A DNA stretch of 64,000 bases from Adineta ricciae (taxonomy: Eukaryota; Rotifera; Eurotatoria; Adinetida; Adinetidae): assembly GCA_905250025.1 (NCBI GenBank), contig CAJNOJ010000260.1, forward strand, positions 34,371 through 98,370, read 5' to 3'. The notes beneath the pieces are model-generated. The model did no database searches, was not told the origin of the DNA, and saw nothing but the letters and a program-made list of their open reading frames with translations. Positions 22,076-31,854 of the stretch are shown one piece after another. A program made the position numbers and the translations under genes. Within the stretch, counting starts at the first letter, position 1; every line of letters begins with the position of its first letter.

Positions 22076-22681
22076 ATGCCCAAACAAAGATACATGCAGC
22101 AGCAATCCATTGAAGATGCGAAAATGTTTGATAGCCGAGACGCCAATGACGGAGACAATCATACTACTATTTTCGAAAACTTTGTGGAATATGGAATGGT
22201 GAAATATATTCGAAAGATTAAGTTCGTTGATATCATCAGCAAATATTTGGAACACGGTAATGATAAACACCGTTTCAATCTGCATAGAAATGGCATCGAT
22301 TGGTATTGCGAAGCAGAACGAAGGATTCACAATGGTCGAGTCGATTTTACGTTCCGTTTTCCTGTTTTCGAATATTCAGAATTTTCTTACGATGACTTCG
22401 AAGTAGAATACAATCACCGTTTTAAGCCACCGAGAGGAACTTATCATAGAGTAGATGGATGGCGCGAATTCGATGCGCCTAAGTTTTGCCAATACATTTG
22501 CAATTTATTATCACTCACTAGAATGCAGAATGGCCCTTGCCGGACACGAATCTTTGTCAACAAATTATACAAACGACTCGACATCGATATCATATTTGAC
22601 AGTGCGAGTCGGCAAATTACAATAACATTTGAATATGGCTATCCTGCACGACCAGATCAAATAACACAATATCGGTATTGA
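22076..22681 (+). CDS. Unknown conserved 201-residue protein, copy 1
   Basis: Single exon from the ATG at 22076. The protein is hydrophilic, rich in aromatic and charged residues, with no signal peptide or membrane segment. Recognisable stretches are FNLHRNGIDWYCEAERR, FEYSEFSYDDFEVEYNHRF and RTRIFVNKLYKR. I do not recognise a family. The copy at 29809-30414 is collinear with no frameshift and scattered substitutions, which argues that the frame is real and under constraint. It lies divergent from UGT and convergent with the arrestin-like gene in both copies. Alternating strand-like segments suggest a beta-rich fold, but this is only an impression. Confidence 0.65.
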   Translation: MPKQRYMQQQSIEDAKMFDSRDANDGDNHTTIFENFVEYGMVKYIRKIKFVDIISKYLEHGNDKHRFNLHRNGIDWYCEAERRIHNGRVDFTFRFPVFEYSEFSYDDFEVEYNHRFKPPRGTYHRVDGWREFDAPKFCQYICNLLSLTRMQNGPCRTRIFVNKLYKRLDIDIIFDSASRQITITFEYGYPARPDQITQYRY

Positions 22682-22992
22682 GAAGGAACAATTAATGACA
22701 TTTACTTTGTTTTGATAGAACACTATAGAATAATCAAATAAATGTTGAAATACAAAAATATTGACTTTTCATTACAAAGGTGTAATCATAAATTGAAAAA
22801 GATAAGGTGCGGTAGTCACTTGTGAATATGACAGGTCATGTCATTTCAGAGGTCAAAACTACTAAATCGAAATGCTACTTTTAAATTGATAACATTCGTC
22901 AAAGAGAAAGCGAGTATTTTATCTTATGTGTATTTCTAATGCTAGCGAGAGAAATCAATTTTCATGCAAGAATTGTTCGATAGAAAATAGAT
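22682..22992. other. Convergent 3' flanks
   Basis: Spacer between the stops of two convergent genes. It is mostly conserved in copy 2 (30415-30674), where a piece near 22920-22970 is missing. No gene. Confidence 0.4.
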
Positions 22993-23967
22993 TTATTTAT
23001 CCTTTTCATTATCGTTTACATCTGGTACTAGGTCCATGACAACAATGGGAATTTCAAGTTTAATGTTGGTAAATATTCCTCGTAGATGAACTTCAAAGTG
23101 AAGTTTATAATGATTCGCAGCCGATTCGGCAAATGTAAATGTCACCGGAGTTGTTGATGGTATACGTATTTGAAAGTTTCGATTGATATGCTTATCTTTC
23201 AATGCTTTGATATAATCTAAATCTTGTTTGATAATATCGACAGATTTTTCTCGGCCATCGTATTCAATATATTCAGTAAGGATAATCGATACACGTCGTA
23301 TCAAAGCTTGTTTTGGATTGATGAAATTCACATTGAAGGAAAGATTGTGGCCAGCAATGACCACATTTCTGTCGAATATGACACGAAATCGAACACCGTT
23401 CCGACTTGATTTCTCTGCCTTCAGTTTAGTTAAAGGCAAAAGTCTTCCTGGTTGTCTCACGACGATTGGACAAGTTTTATGAATATTGAATCGGTACCAT
23501 TCCGATCGAACAAACGAAAGACGGATATAATAGTGAACCTTGAAGACATCGGTCTTATTCTGTTCGAACGACGGTGGTAGATCGTCAGCTAGTTGAAAAC
23601 GAAATGGCCAACTGTGTTTGCCACGTTCTACCGAAAACGAACCTTTTGTATTAAGCGGACGGACGAAGATTTTTTGATTGAATATTATTTCTTCCACTTT
23701 TCTTTCGACATTACCATTCTCGGTTTCTTCTAGCACTTTGGTAACGGTTTCACCGATTAATTCACCATCGATACGGTCTAACTTTAAGTCTGCACTATCC
23801 TTGTGAACGAAATCAACAAAACCGGTAATTGTTTCACCGATCCAAAAGATATTATCATCCTGTCCATCGAATCGACACGCAACACTCGTGTCCGATAGAA
23901 CAAGCTTTTTGCTCGATAGTATCAAAATAAAGAGGAAAAATCGACAGAGACGAGAACAGTCCTTCAT
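22993..23967 (-). CDS. Arrestin-domain-like protein with a hydrophobic N-terminus, copy 1
   Basis: 324 residues from the ATG at 23967; a longer frame begins only at a TTG. The middle shows arrestin-N features: WIGETITGFVDF (compare the GE-V-G-V strand), and HSWPFRFQLADDLPPSFE, which matches the WPF-F-LP-LPPSFE signature of the alpha-arrestin/Vps26 superfamily. The C-terminal half (LPLTKLKAEKSS..., NLSFNVNFINP, VTFTFAESAANHYKLHFEVHLRG) fits arrestin-C. Family members are cytosolic adaptors in receptor endocytosis. Here the first 30 residues include FFLFILILSS, which resembles a signal sequence or anchor and is odd for an arrestin. No PPxY motif is seen. The gene is repeated at 30675-31649. Confidence 0.72.
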   Translation of the reverse strand: MKDCSRLCRFFLFILILSSKKLVLSDTSVACRFDGQDDNIFWIGETITGFVDFVHKDSADLKLDRIDGELIGETVTKVLEETENGNVERKVEEIIFNQKIFVRPLNTKGSFSVERGKHSWPFRFQLADDLPPSFEQNKTDVFKVHYYIRLSFVRSEWYRFNIHKTCPIVVRQPGRLLPLTKLKAEKSSRNGVRFRVIFDRNVVIAGHNLSFNVNFINPKQALIRRVSIILTEYIEYDGREKSVDIIKQDLDYIKALKDKHINRNFQIRIPSTTPVTFTFAESAANHYKLHFEVHLRGIFTNIKLEIPIVVMDLVPDVNDNEKDK

Positions 23968-24347
23968 CGAGGTTAGAGTGAATCGAATTGAGGAAAGAAC
24001 AACAACAATTGCAAATAACAAAAATGTGGAATCCTTATCAACTGACCTTTTCTTCTATTTCATACATCCAATGTAAATCTAATTTTGTTATTTTTGCTAT
24101 ATACAAAAATGCACGATAACAACGAAAAGTACAGAGGTTACTCCTTACATTCCTGCCCCAACAGGCATTTGTTTTCAGTGAAAAGCACTCAGGTCGATTT
24201 GCTTTGTTAAAAACTCTCTGTGAAAGATCTATAAATTCACCATTTTGATGTGTCAGCAAGTTAAACTTGAGCGAAGTTCTATATCATGGCTTTATTTGTC
24301 AATATACAAAGTTGTTTGAAATTGAGAAAACCGTTCATTTGTTTACA
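23968..24347. other. Intergenic, no gene recognised
   Basis: 5' flank of the arrestin-like gene, partly conserved upstream of copy 2. Similarity with copy 2 stops near 24160/31850, where copy 2 has an inverted-repeat element. Confidence 0.45.
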
Positions 24348-25041
24348 ATGATGTTCAAAGAGATACTGGATTTATTGATCTGTTTAGTGACGTCAACACA
24401 CACTATAGGTAACTGTTTTCAATAATTGCAATCGCGATTCTATATGTAAAAATAATTTTGTGAACATAGGCTACTCATACAATCGACCATACAGGTATTT
24501 TTTCGAACTCCACATGGAATCCAAATGGTACAACAGTCGCTAACGAAACTGTAGTCGGAGTAGATCCACTTGATTTATTCGCCAATCAGAATAGTACAAA
24601 TTATATTTTCAGTCGAATCAATGGATCAGTTCTTGTTTCTCTTCTGGAAAATATGAGTTCAATGCAGAGCATTCTTGTTCATTTGTTTTTAGTCATCGAT
24701 TCGTGTAGTGAGTGAAATCGAATCGAATTCAACAAAGTTAACTTCGATTCCATGAATAGATTTCTGTTGACAATGTTTTGACATATTCGTAACTGAACAT
24801 GAAATTCTTGGTTGGTTCCTATTTGAACAACTATACTTGGAAATACTTACTTATTGTTGATTCTCATAACAATCGAGTCATTGGACAGAATTCAAATGGT
24901 TTTCGCTGGTTTTTTTTTAATGTAATCGACCGACAGGGCTTAATTCTAATCAATCAAAGAATCTGTCATCCCTTCATTTTGGCTCGCTTGGAAACATTTT
25001 TGTGACTGAGCAAGGAAATAATCGAATCCAAAAAGATAAAT
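24348..25041 (+). pseudogene. Decayed NHL-repeat (beta-propeller) secreted protein gene
   Basis: An apparent first exon (24348-24408) encodes a short signal-like peptide (MMFKEILDLLICLVTS) and ends at a GTAACT donor; a 61 bp intron ends at CATAG. The next exon starts GYSYNRP and then loses frame. The other frame continues STWNPNGTTVANETVVGVDP, the usual start of rotifer NHL proteins. After more frame changes come LLIVDSHNNRVIGQNSNGF and GNIFVTEQGNNRIQK, both classic NHL-repeat phrases in the right order. At least three shifts break the gene. The intact protein would be an extracellular propeller; this copy is dead. Confidence 0.7.
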
Positions 25042-25093
25042 GACCCTCGATTATATAATCACTGTCAAGTCACGTGTTAGGTGTTGAAAACTA

Positions 25094-25776
25094 CAGTAGA
25101 ATCTCGCTTACTGAACACCCCTCCCTAATGAACAACCTGTTATACGAAACATTCTCTGGTCCCTCCGAGCGATTTTTGCTGGTTTTGACCCCCTCTTTAG
25201 TAAAATCCTCTCGATTCTGAATGTGAACGCTTTTTTTTCTGCCCCAACCGCATAATTTCTCTCTGTAATATGAACATAATAGAGGGTGCTATCACATTTT
25301 GAACTACCTATAAACGCGATGAACTCCATTGGCTGAGGGGAAAACTGAAGAATCAGTGCGTGATTATGAGTCGAATAAGAATTAGAAACCAAATGCAGAA
25401 CTGAAAAATAAATGTAAAATCCCAACAAACGCACTATTCGAAGTTGAATTCAGAAACATAAATGACTATTTAACACAGGAAAATGAATTTTACTACGTAG
25501 TTAGATCAGTATTAACCTCTTAAGAAAGTCATCCATCGTATATAGAAATCTTGAGAGCGGATAAGAATATGAACTACCACTCGGATTCTCTCTTTATCAG
25601 TCGCGTCTTCGCTCAAAGTCATTCCAGTACATGTTTTTCAATAGTAAATGGTGTAAATATACGATTTAAACCGAAAAAATGTTTCTTACATAAAACCCCT
25701 CCTTTATGATCGCTCCGTCATTCTGAACAATTTTCAAAAATCCGCCGTTGGTGTTCAGATTAGCGGAGTTTTACTG
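25094..25776. mobile_element. pogo/Tigger-like non-autonomous DNA transposon (683 bp)
   Basis: The left end CAGTAGAATCTCGCTTACTG and the right end (reverse complement CAGTAAAACTCCGCTAATCT) form terminal inverted repeats of about 26 bp sharing the ending TGAACACC, with CAGT at the outer tips. Both ends are flanked by TA (25092-25093 and 25777-25778), the target duplication of Tc1/mariner/pogo elements. No transposase motif is found inside; the 108-codon minus frame has no DDE or helix-turn-helix signature. It has inserted between decayed NHL and FG-GAP genes. Confidence 0.78.
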
Positions 25777-25927
25777 TATACTTTATTACCATAAAATTTT
25801 CAGTGAGAAACTACACGCACCTGTATCAATTGGAGGAAGGCTGTAAATGTATGCTATTCCGTAGTTAAGATTAAGACAAACTTGTGTGAAGAAGCATAAC
25901 ATCTTTAAAGAACGCCGAAGACTTCGA

Positions 25928-26690
25928 ATGTGCTCATTAAATCTTGTAATCACTTTAACTTTTATCATTTTGTTCTTCATAGTACGCTGCATCGTATATT
26001 TCAATTACACCACTTATGCAACTGCCATTAATCCGCAAGCATTAGCAGTTCATGATCGAAACAAGGACTCAGTACTCGATATCATACTGATACAAACACT
26101 CTCAACATCTTTCTCCACTGAGGAAACAAAACATACACTCTACGTGTCAACTATTCAACTGATATCTTTCTAACTGCAGTAGAAATCGTTGATCTCAATT
26201 CTGATGCAAGGTCTGATATAGTCACGGTAAACGCAGGTACAGACTTTGTGAATATTTATCTCAATACAGGTAACACTACATTCTTTTCTCACATGAACTA
26301 CTCACTTAGTGTCGCCCCAAATGGAATGGCAGTTACTGCTATCAATTCCGATTCCAGATTCGATTTACTCACAGTCAACTATCGTAGTAACATTGTCAGT
26401 GTTTTCTTCATCTGTTAATTATTGAGTCGGTAGTAATCTAGTCGGTATTGAGATTAGGGATTCGGTTGCCGATAATTATCTAGACATAGTTATTGCAAAC
26501 AACTGGCTTAACGCCGTTTGATTTCTTCATAATATGGGAGATGGAACATTCTATTCTCAAGTGTCTTATCTATCTGGTAGTTCTCCACAATCAGTAGCAT
26601 GTCTGATATAGTTACAACCAATCCTTATAGTGACGCAATGTCGGTATTTTCTTTCGTTGCTAGCATCCTAATTTCTAACAATGGACGGCC
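25928..26690 (+). pseudogene. Decayed FG-GAP/VCBS-repeat membrane protein gene
   Basis: Starts MCSLNLVITLTFIILFFIVRC, a signal anchor, then AINPQALAVHDRNKDSVLDI, an FG-GAP-like calcium-binding phrase. In shifted frames follow IVDLNSDARSDIVTVNAG, INSDSRFDLLTVNYRSN and LDIVIANNWLNAV-FLHNMGDGTF, all repeats of the D-x-[ND]-x-D-x-x-D-I-V-x-A-N type. Frameshifts and stops lie between them. Intact relatives are large extracellular beta-propellers. The repeat phrases are seen directly; the gene-wide reconstruction is inferred. Confidence 0.68.
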
Positions 26691-27312
26691 TATTTACTGA
26701 AAAATTGATTATTTGGTGAACATATTTGCATGACTGATAACGAACTTTGTTATCTTTTTGTCCATATTTCACGGAAATTCTAGAGAAAATGTTGATTTAT
26801 TCAATATTGAACACCTAACACGGTGTAGTATTTGTTCTGTGTACTGCTCTTTATTCGACAATCTTTTGTGTGTGCTACTTTATATTTCAATGAAATACGT
26901 GTTGCAGCAGAAAATGGCATTGATTTCAAAGCAAAAACTAATGCATTGCAGGTGAATAAGAAAAAGAATCAAAACTCAGATCAAAATATTCTTTTTGCTA
27001 AATGAAATACTATAGAATGAATGTTTTACATTGAAGAGTAATTTAATAATAATAAAACATTTCTGTCGAGTATATTTTTTGCTTATTTAAATCAAAATAG
27101 ATGCGTAAGTGCACATCATGTGTATTAAGGCCAGATAAACTGAACATTTTTTGTTTCACTTTTTACAACATTCATAAACTAACGGATAGAGAAAGCTATT
27201 GTTGTATGACAGCGATGCTTTTAAAGATGATTCTACGCTTGAAAGGCTAAAATATTCTAATTAGTATATGTGTGCATATCAAAGTCATTGGAAAACCATA
27301 TTCACTGTTTAT
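26691..27312. other. Intergenic, no gene recognised
   Basis: AT-rich. The plus-strand frame at 26758-26955 has no motif. The right edge is the 3' flank of the calcium-sensor gene. Confidence 0.4.
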
Positions 27313-27549
27313 TTACAGTGCAGGAGCCAGAAGTTTAGCAATGACTTCATCACGTTGACATCTAATTGAAAGGAAAAACCGATTCTGAAATATAAAAGAA
27401 GAATGAGGAATAGTTAAACATACCCTTGAATAAATTCTTCTTTGCTTATTTTCTTATCATGGTTTATGTCAAGTTTCTTGATTATTTCTTTCGCACGTTT
27501 ATGAGGATCATTATCACCATGACGATCTTTTATTCGAGCTCGATCATAC
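27313..27549 (-). CDS. Neuronal calcium sensor (EF-hand) protein, 3' end only
   Basis: Two exons remain: 27549-27424 and 27361-27313, joined over a 62 bp intron (GTATGT...CAATTAG) in phase 2. The join reads KEEFIQG-CQRDEVIAKLL and ends LAPAL, the C-terminal pattern of recoverin/NCS-type calcium sensors. The EF-hand loop DINHDKKISKEE has acidic or Asn ligands at positions 1, 3, 5 and 12. Such proteins bind calcium and regulate kinases, channels or exocytosis at membranes. Everything N-terminal is cut off by the N at 27550; the codons beyond it belong to UGT on the same strand, so the fused frame is false. Confidence 0.75.
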
Positions 27550-27550
27550 N
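27550..27550. other. Single N: scaffold join
   Basis: Joins the calcium-sensor 3' end to the interior of UGT exon 3 (15 codons short of its natural end). The fused reading frame across it is an artefact. Confidence 0.85.
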
Positions 27551-29035
27551 GATTATGGGCGATTCTGATAATTTTCTCCAAGTCTATTCGTGAACTATTT
27601 TCACGCGCATTAAACATCATCATTTGAACTTTTCTCGCTTTTCGAATATAATCCGTTTCTTGATCGAATATATCGTCAACATGTCGCCGAAGTTCATCGC
27701 TAGTGACAAGTCTTTGCCCATTAGCATAGTCTGTCGCCTGTAAACATCGACCCATGCCGAGTTCATGGTCTAACCGTTGTCCATTGATAATTTGATCTCC
27801 AAAGAGAGGCCAGATAAGTGTCGGTCTACCAGCGAACATGCCTTCGAGTAAACTGTTCCAGCCACCATGTGAGATGAATAGACGTATTGCAGGATGCGTT
27901 AAAACCAAACGTTGTGGTACCCATGGAAGTAGAAGATGCTTGTCTTCATTTATCCAAGATGATGAAATTGATCGTTGTAGATTAGGTTTCAATGACCAAA
28001 TGATAGGATATACTTTGAGTGCACGAATAATTTCCTTCAGCTGTTTACCTTGAAGATATGCCCATGACCCAAAGCTAATATAAATCACTGATGGTGTTTG
28101 ATTGGCTTTCACCCATTGCTCGTCTAGCCATTGTTTAATATTTGCCGCATCGGCTGTCTGAACAAAATAACAATTGATCATTTCCTTTGGATTTGAATGA
28201 GACTTACATTTTGTTTTTGATTGAAATCTTCAGACATGAGCGGAGCAACAAAGTGAACAGGTTTATCTGAACCAGGCACTGTTGTTTGGTGTCGTAATTC
28301 TTTTAAGAATTTTTTGTCTAGATCACGCATAGAATTACATATAAGCCCTTTAGCGAGAGAAATGGTTTTGTGTAAAAAACGATCGAAATCAAGACCCGCC
28401 TCGTTACTGTTTACTCTCTCTACTGATGCATCCATATAAGCCAAATAAGCTTTCAGATTATTCGGTACAAACAGATAAGTAACTATATTTCTTTTATAAC
28501 CTTCCCATATTGGTGGTAAAATGAATAAATCCGAAATGATTAAATTAATAGGACGGCTGATTGAACTAGTTGATACCGAAGATGACGACGTCGAGAACAG
28601 TACTCGTAGAAGTGGCTTACGCATTCGATCGAGTATTAGCTGTATCCGATTGATGGCATGAACATCAGTTGCCTAGAGAACAAAACCTTGTTTCTATGCT
28701 GATCTAATTCTTTCTAATACGAAGGAGTTTACTTCATAGTCGTCATTATTATCATCAAATAAACCAATTACTTGTAAGTTTGTTTGACTTTCGTCGATAA
28801 ATCCTCGTTTTGTGAGCATCTGACGTTTGGATTCTGATACAATGTACGTAATATGATGATGAACAGCTAAACGTTTAGCAAAATCCAAGATTGGAATCAT
28901 GTGGCCATAGAAAGGTGACGTGATTAAGACAATATGAGCATAACTTTTAGTCTCACCAAATGTGTCTGTTGCCGAAGTGACAATTGTCAGTGTGTAGAAG
29001 AGAACTGTAACTAGTAACATTGTCTTCATCAACAT
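27551..29035 (-). CDS. UDP-glycosyltransferase (UGT), copy 2, 3' end cut by N
   Basis: Exons 29035-28733, 28672-28208 and 28157-27551 have the same intron positions and lengths (60 and 50 bp; GTAAAC...CTCTAG and GTAAGT...TTCAG) as copy 1. The protein matches copy 1 with scattered conservative changes, keeps the signal peptide and the HGGWNSLLEG donor-binding motif, and lacks only the last 15 codons because of the N at 27550. The start may be the ATG at 29035 or the one 6 bases further in, which corresponds to that of copy 1. Conserved introns and a divergent neighbour show this is the second version of the 19.7-24.2 kb block. Confidence 0.85.
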
Positions 29036-29103
29036 ACTCACAACGATTTGATTTACTGCAATTTAACAATGATTGTTTTCTTCTCTCAACACAATCATTT
29101 TAT

Positions 29104-29104
29104 N
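29104..29104. other. Single N: unmerged overlap
   Basis: The roughly 200 bp before this N (about 28895-29103) recur almost exactly after it (29105-29312), so two contigs overlap here without having been merged. Confidence 0.88.
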
Positions 29105-29245
29105 TATCATTTGGTCATTGAAAGGTGACGTGATTAAGACAATATGAGCATAACTTTTAGTCTCACCAAATGTGTCTGTTGCCGAAGTGACAATTGTCAG
29201 TGTGTAGAAGAGAACTGTAACTAGTAACATTGTCTTCATCAACAT
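29105..29245 (-). pseudogene. Repeat of UGT exon 1 start (assembly duplicate)
   Basis: The ATG at 29245 and the next 47 codons repeat the signal peptide and first strand of UGT copy 2, then depart just before the N. It is probably the same exon seen twice across an unmerged overlap and not a real extra gene. Confidence 0.8.
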
Positions 29246-29808
29246 ACTCACAACGATTTGATTTACTGCAATTTAACAATGATTGTTTTCTTCTCTCAAC
29301 ACAATCATTTTATGAAAAAAAAGATGTAAAGTTTCTTTCTGCCACGTGTTCTTTGCAACAACAACAGTATGCGCTTCTTTTCTCTTTGTTTACTAGCACA
29401 ATTTAGTGTAATTTCACTGGTGTCGAAGCGTTCTCTTCTATAACGAATTCCATCATCAGTATCTTCCAAGGTGAACGAGCTTAAAGGAAAATTTAAAGCA
29501 CATACAATATCTTTTTCGAAGCTAATGGGTGCTTTTGAATAGATTTAACAATGAAATCACGATTATTATAAGAGCAAATAAAATAATTCTTTTCATTTTT
29601 TTCGCTCGTCATGGAGTTGCACAAACGAATGGCACCAGCTCGATGCATATGCCACACACATCGTTGTTTCTTTACTGGCAAACACGAATGAATCAGCACA
29701 AAATTTCCCAGTGACTTCACTAACCAATATAGGAATCTTCCGATGAACTGAAACTATTTAAAAACAATGCATGGAAAAGAAGTTTATGTTAGTTCAAATA
29801 GTTGTTTT

Positions 29809-30414
29809 ATGGCCAAACAAAGATACATGCAGCAGCAGTCCATTGAAGATGCTAAAATGTTTGATAGCCAAGACGCCAATGACGGAGACAATCATGTTAC
29901 TATTTTCGAAAAATTTGTGGAACATGGAATGGTGAAATATATTCAAAACATTCAGTTCGTTAATATCATCAGCAACCATTTGGAACACGGTAATGATAAA
30001 CACCGTTTCAATCTGCATAGAAATGGCATAGATTGGTATTGCGAAGCAGAACGAAGGGTTCACAATGGTCGAGTCGATTTTACGTTTCGTTTTCCTACTT
30101 TCGAATATTCAGAATTTTCTTACGATGAGTTCGAAGTAGAGTACAATCACCGTTTTAAGCCACCGAGAGGAACTTATCATAGAGTGGATGGATGGCGCGA
30201 ATTCGATGCACCTAAGTTTTGCCAATACATTTACAATTTAATGTCACTCACTAGAATGCAGAGTGGCCCTTGTCGAACACGAATCTTTGTCAACAAGTTA
30301 TACAAACGAATCGACATCGATATCATATTTGACAGTGCGAGTCGACAAATTACAATAATATTTGAATATGGCTATCCTGCACGACCAGATCAAATAACAC
30401 AATATTGGTATTGA
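29809..30414 (+). CDS. Unknown conserved 201-residue protein, copy 2
   Basis: Collinear with 22076-22681, same length, no frameshift. Substitutions such as SRDAND/SQDAND and YICNLLS/YIYNLMS are scattered. An in-frame ATG at 29767 would add 14 residues, but the equivalent frame in copy 1 is closed by a stop, so 29809 is preferred. No family is recognised. Confidence 0.65.
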   Translation: MAKQRYMQQQSIEDAKMFDSQDANDGDNHVTIFEKFVEHGMVKYIQNIQFVNIISNHLEHGNDKHRFNLHRNGIDWYCEAERRVHNGRVDFTFRFPTFEYSEFSYDEFEVEYNHRFKPPRGTYHRVDGWREFDAPKFCQYIYNLMSLTRMQSGPCRTRIFVNKLYKRIDIDIIFDSASRQITIIFEYGYPARPDQITQYWY

Positions 30415-30674
30415 GAAGGGACAATTAATGACATTTACTTTGTTTTGATAGAACACTATAGAATAATCAAATAAATGTTGAAATACAAAAATATTGACTT
30501 TTCATCCTAAAGGTGTAATCATAAATTGAAAAAGATAAGCTGTGGTAGTCACTTGTGAATATGACAGGTCATGTCATTTCAGAGGTCAAAACTACTAAAT
30601 CGAAATGCTACTTTTAAATTGATAAAATTCGTCAAATAGAAAGCGAGTATTTTATTGTTCGATAGAAAATAGAT

Positions 30675-31649
30675 TTATTCATCATTTTCATTATCGTTTA
30701 CATCTGGTACTAGGTCCATGACAACAATGGGAATTTCAAGTTTAATGTTGGTAAATATTCCTCGTAGATGAACTTCAAAGCGAAGTTTATAATGATTCGC
30801 AGTCGAATCGGCAAATGTAAATGTCACCGGAGTTGTTGATGGTATAAGTATTTGAAAATTTCGATCGATATGCTTATCTTTCAATGCTTTGATATAATCT
30901 AAATCTTGTTTGATAATATCGACAGATTTTTCTCGGCCATCGTATTCAATATATTCAGTAAGGATAATCGATACGCGTCGTATCAAAGCTTGTTTTGGAT
31001 TGATGAAATTCGCATTGAAGGAAAGTTTGTGGCCAGCAATGACCACATTTCTGTCGTGCATAACACGAAGTCGAACACCGTTTCGACTTGATTTCTCTGC
31101 CTTCAGTTTAGTTAAAGGCAAAAGTCTTCCTGGTTGTCTCACGACGATTGGACAAGTTTTATGAATATTGAATCGGTACCATTCCGATCGAACAAACGAA
31201 AAACGGATATAATAGTGAACCTTGAAGACATCGGTCTTATTCTGTTCGAACGACGGTGGTAGATCGTCAGCTAGTTGAAAACGAAATGGCCAACTGTGTT
31301 TGCCACGTTCTACCGAAAACGAACCTTTTGTATTAAGCGGACCGACGAAGATTTTTTGATTGAATATTATTTCTTCCACTTTCCTTTCGACATTACCATT
31401 CTCGGTTTCTTCTAGCACTTTGGTAACGGTTTCACCAATTAATTCACCATCGATACGTTCTAACTTTAAGTCTGCACTATCCTTGTGAACGAAATCAACA
31501 AAACCGGTAATTGTTTCACCGATCCAAAAGATATTATCATCTTGTTCATCGAATCGACACGCAACACTCGTGTCCGATAGAACAAACTTTTTGCTTGATA
31601 GTATCAAAATAAAGAGAAAAAATCGACAGAGACGAGAACGGTCCTTCAT
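30675..31649 (-). CDS. Arrestin-domain-like protein with a hydrophobic N-terminus, copy 2
   Basis: 324 residues from the ATG at 31649, collinear with copy 1. The arrestin signatures WIGETITGFVDF and WPFRFQLADDLPPSFE are kept, as is the hydrophobic N-terminus FFLFILILSS. Differences are scattered (RFRVIFD/RLRVMHD, INRNFQIRIP/IDRNFQILIP). That the N-terminal hydrophobic stretch is kept in both copies, both starting at an ATG, supports it as part of the real protein. Confidence 0.72.
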   Translation of the reverse strand: MKDRSRLCRFFLFILILSSKKFVLSDTSVACRFDEQDDNIFWIGETITGFVDFVHKDSADLKLERIDGELIGETVTKVLEETENGNVERKVEEIIFNQKIFVGPLNTKGSFSVERGKHSWPFRFQLADDLPPSFEQNKTDVFKVHYYIRFSFVRSEWYRFNIHKTCPIVVRQPGRLLPLTKLKAEKSSRNGVRLRVMHDRNVVIAGHKLSFNANFINPKQALIRRVSIILTEYIEYDGREKSVDIIKQDLDYIKALKDKHIDRNFQILIPSTTPVTFTFADSTANHYKLRFEVHLRGIFTNIKLEIPIVVMDLVPDVNDNENDE

Positions 31650-31854
31650 CGAGGTTTGAGTGAATCAAATTGAGAAGAGAGCAAAAACAATTGGAAATAA
31701 CAAACATGTGAAATCCTTATCAATTGGCCTTTTCTTCTATTTCATACATCCAATAATGTAAATCTAATTTTGTTATTTTTGCTATGTACAAAAATACACG
31801 ATAACAACGAAAAATACAGAGGTTACTCTTTATATTCCGACCCCAACCATGAGT
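31650..31854. other. 5' flank of arrestin-like copy 2
   Basis: Conserved with the copy 1 flank (23968-24160) until the inverted-repeat element starts. Confidence 0.45.

Noticed and set aside
25108..25434. 108-codon frame inside the pogo-like element as a transposase
   Set aside because: No DDE triad, helix-turn-helix or CENP-B pattern; the element is too short for an autonomous pogo.
27414..28181. 255-codon UGT/EF-hand fusion frame
   Set aside because: The EF-hand part and the UGT part meet at an N; the complete UGT elsewhere has no EF-hand, and the EF-hand part splices on to a calcium-sensor tail.
29063..29251. Extra UGT exon 1 as a separate gene
   Set aside because: It duplicates the adjacent exon across an unmerged overlap.
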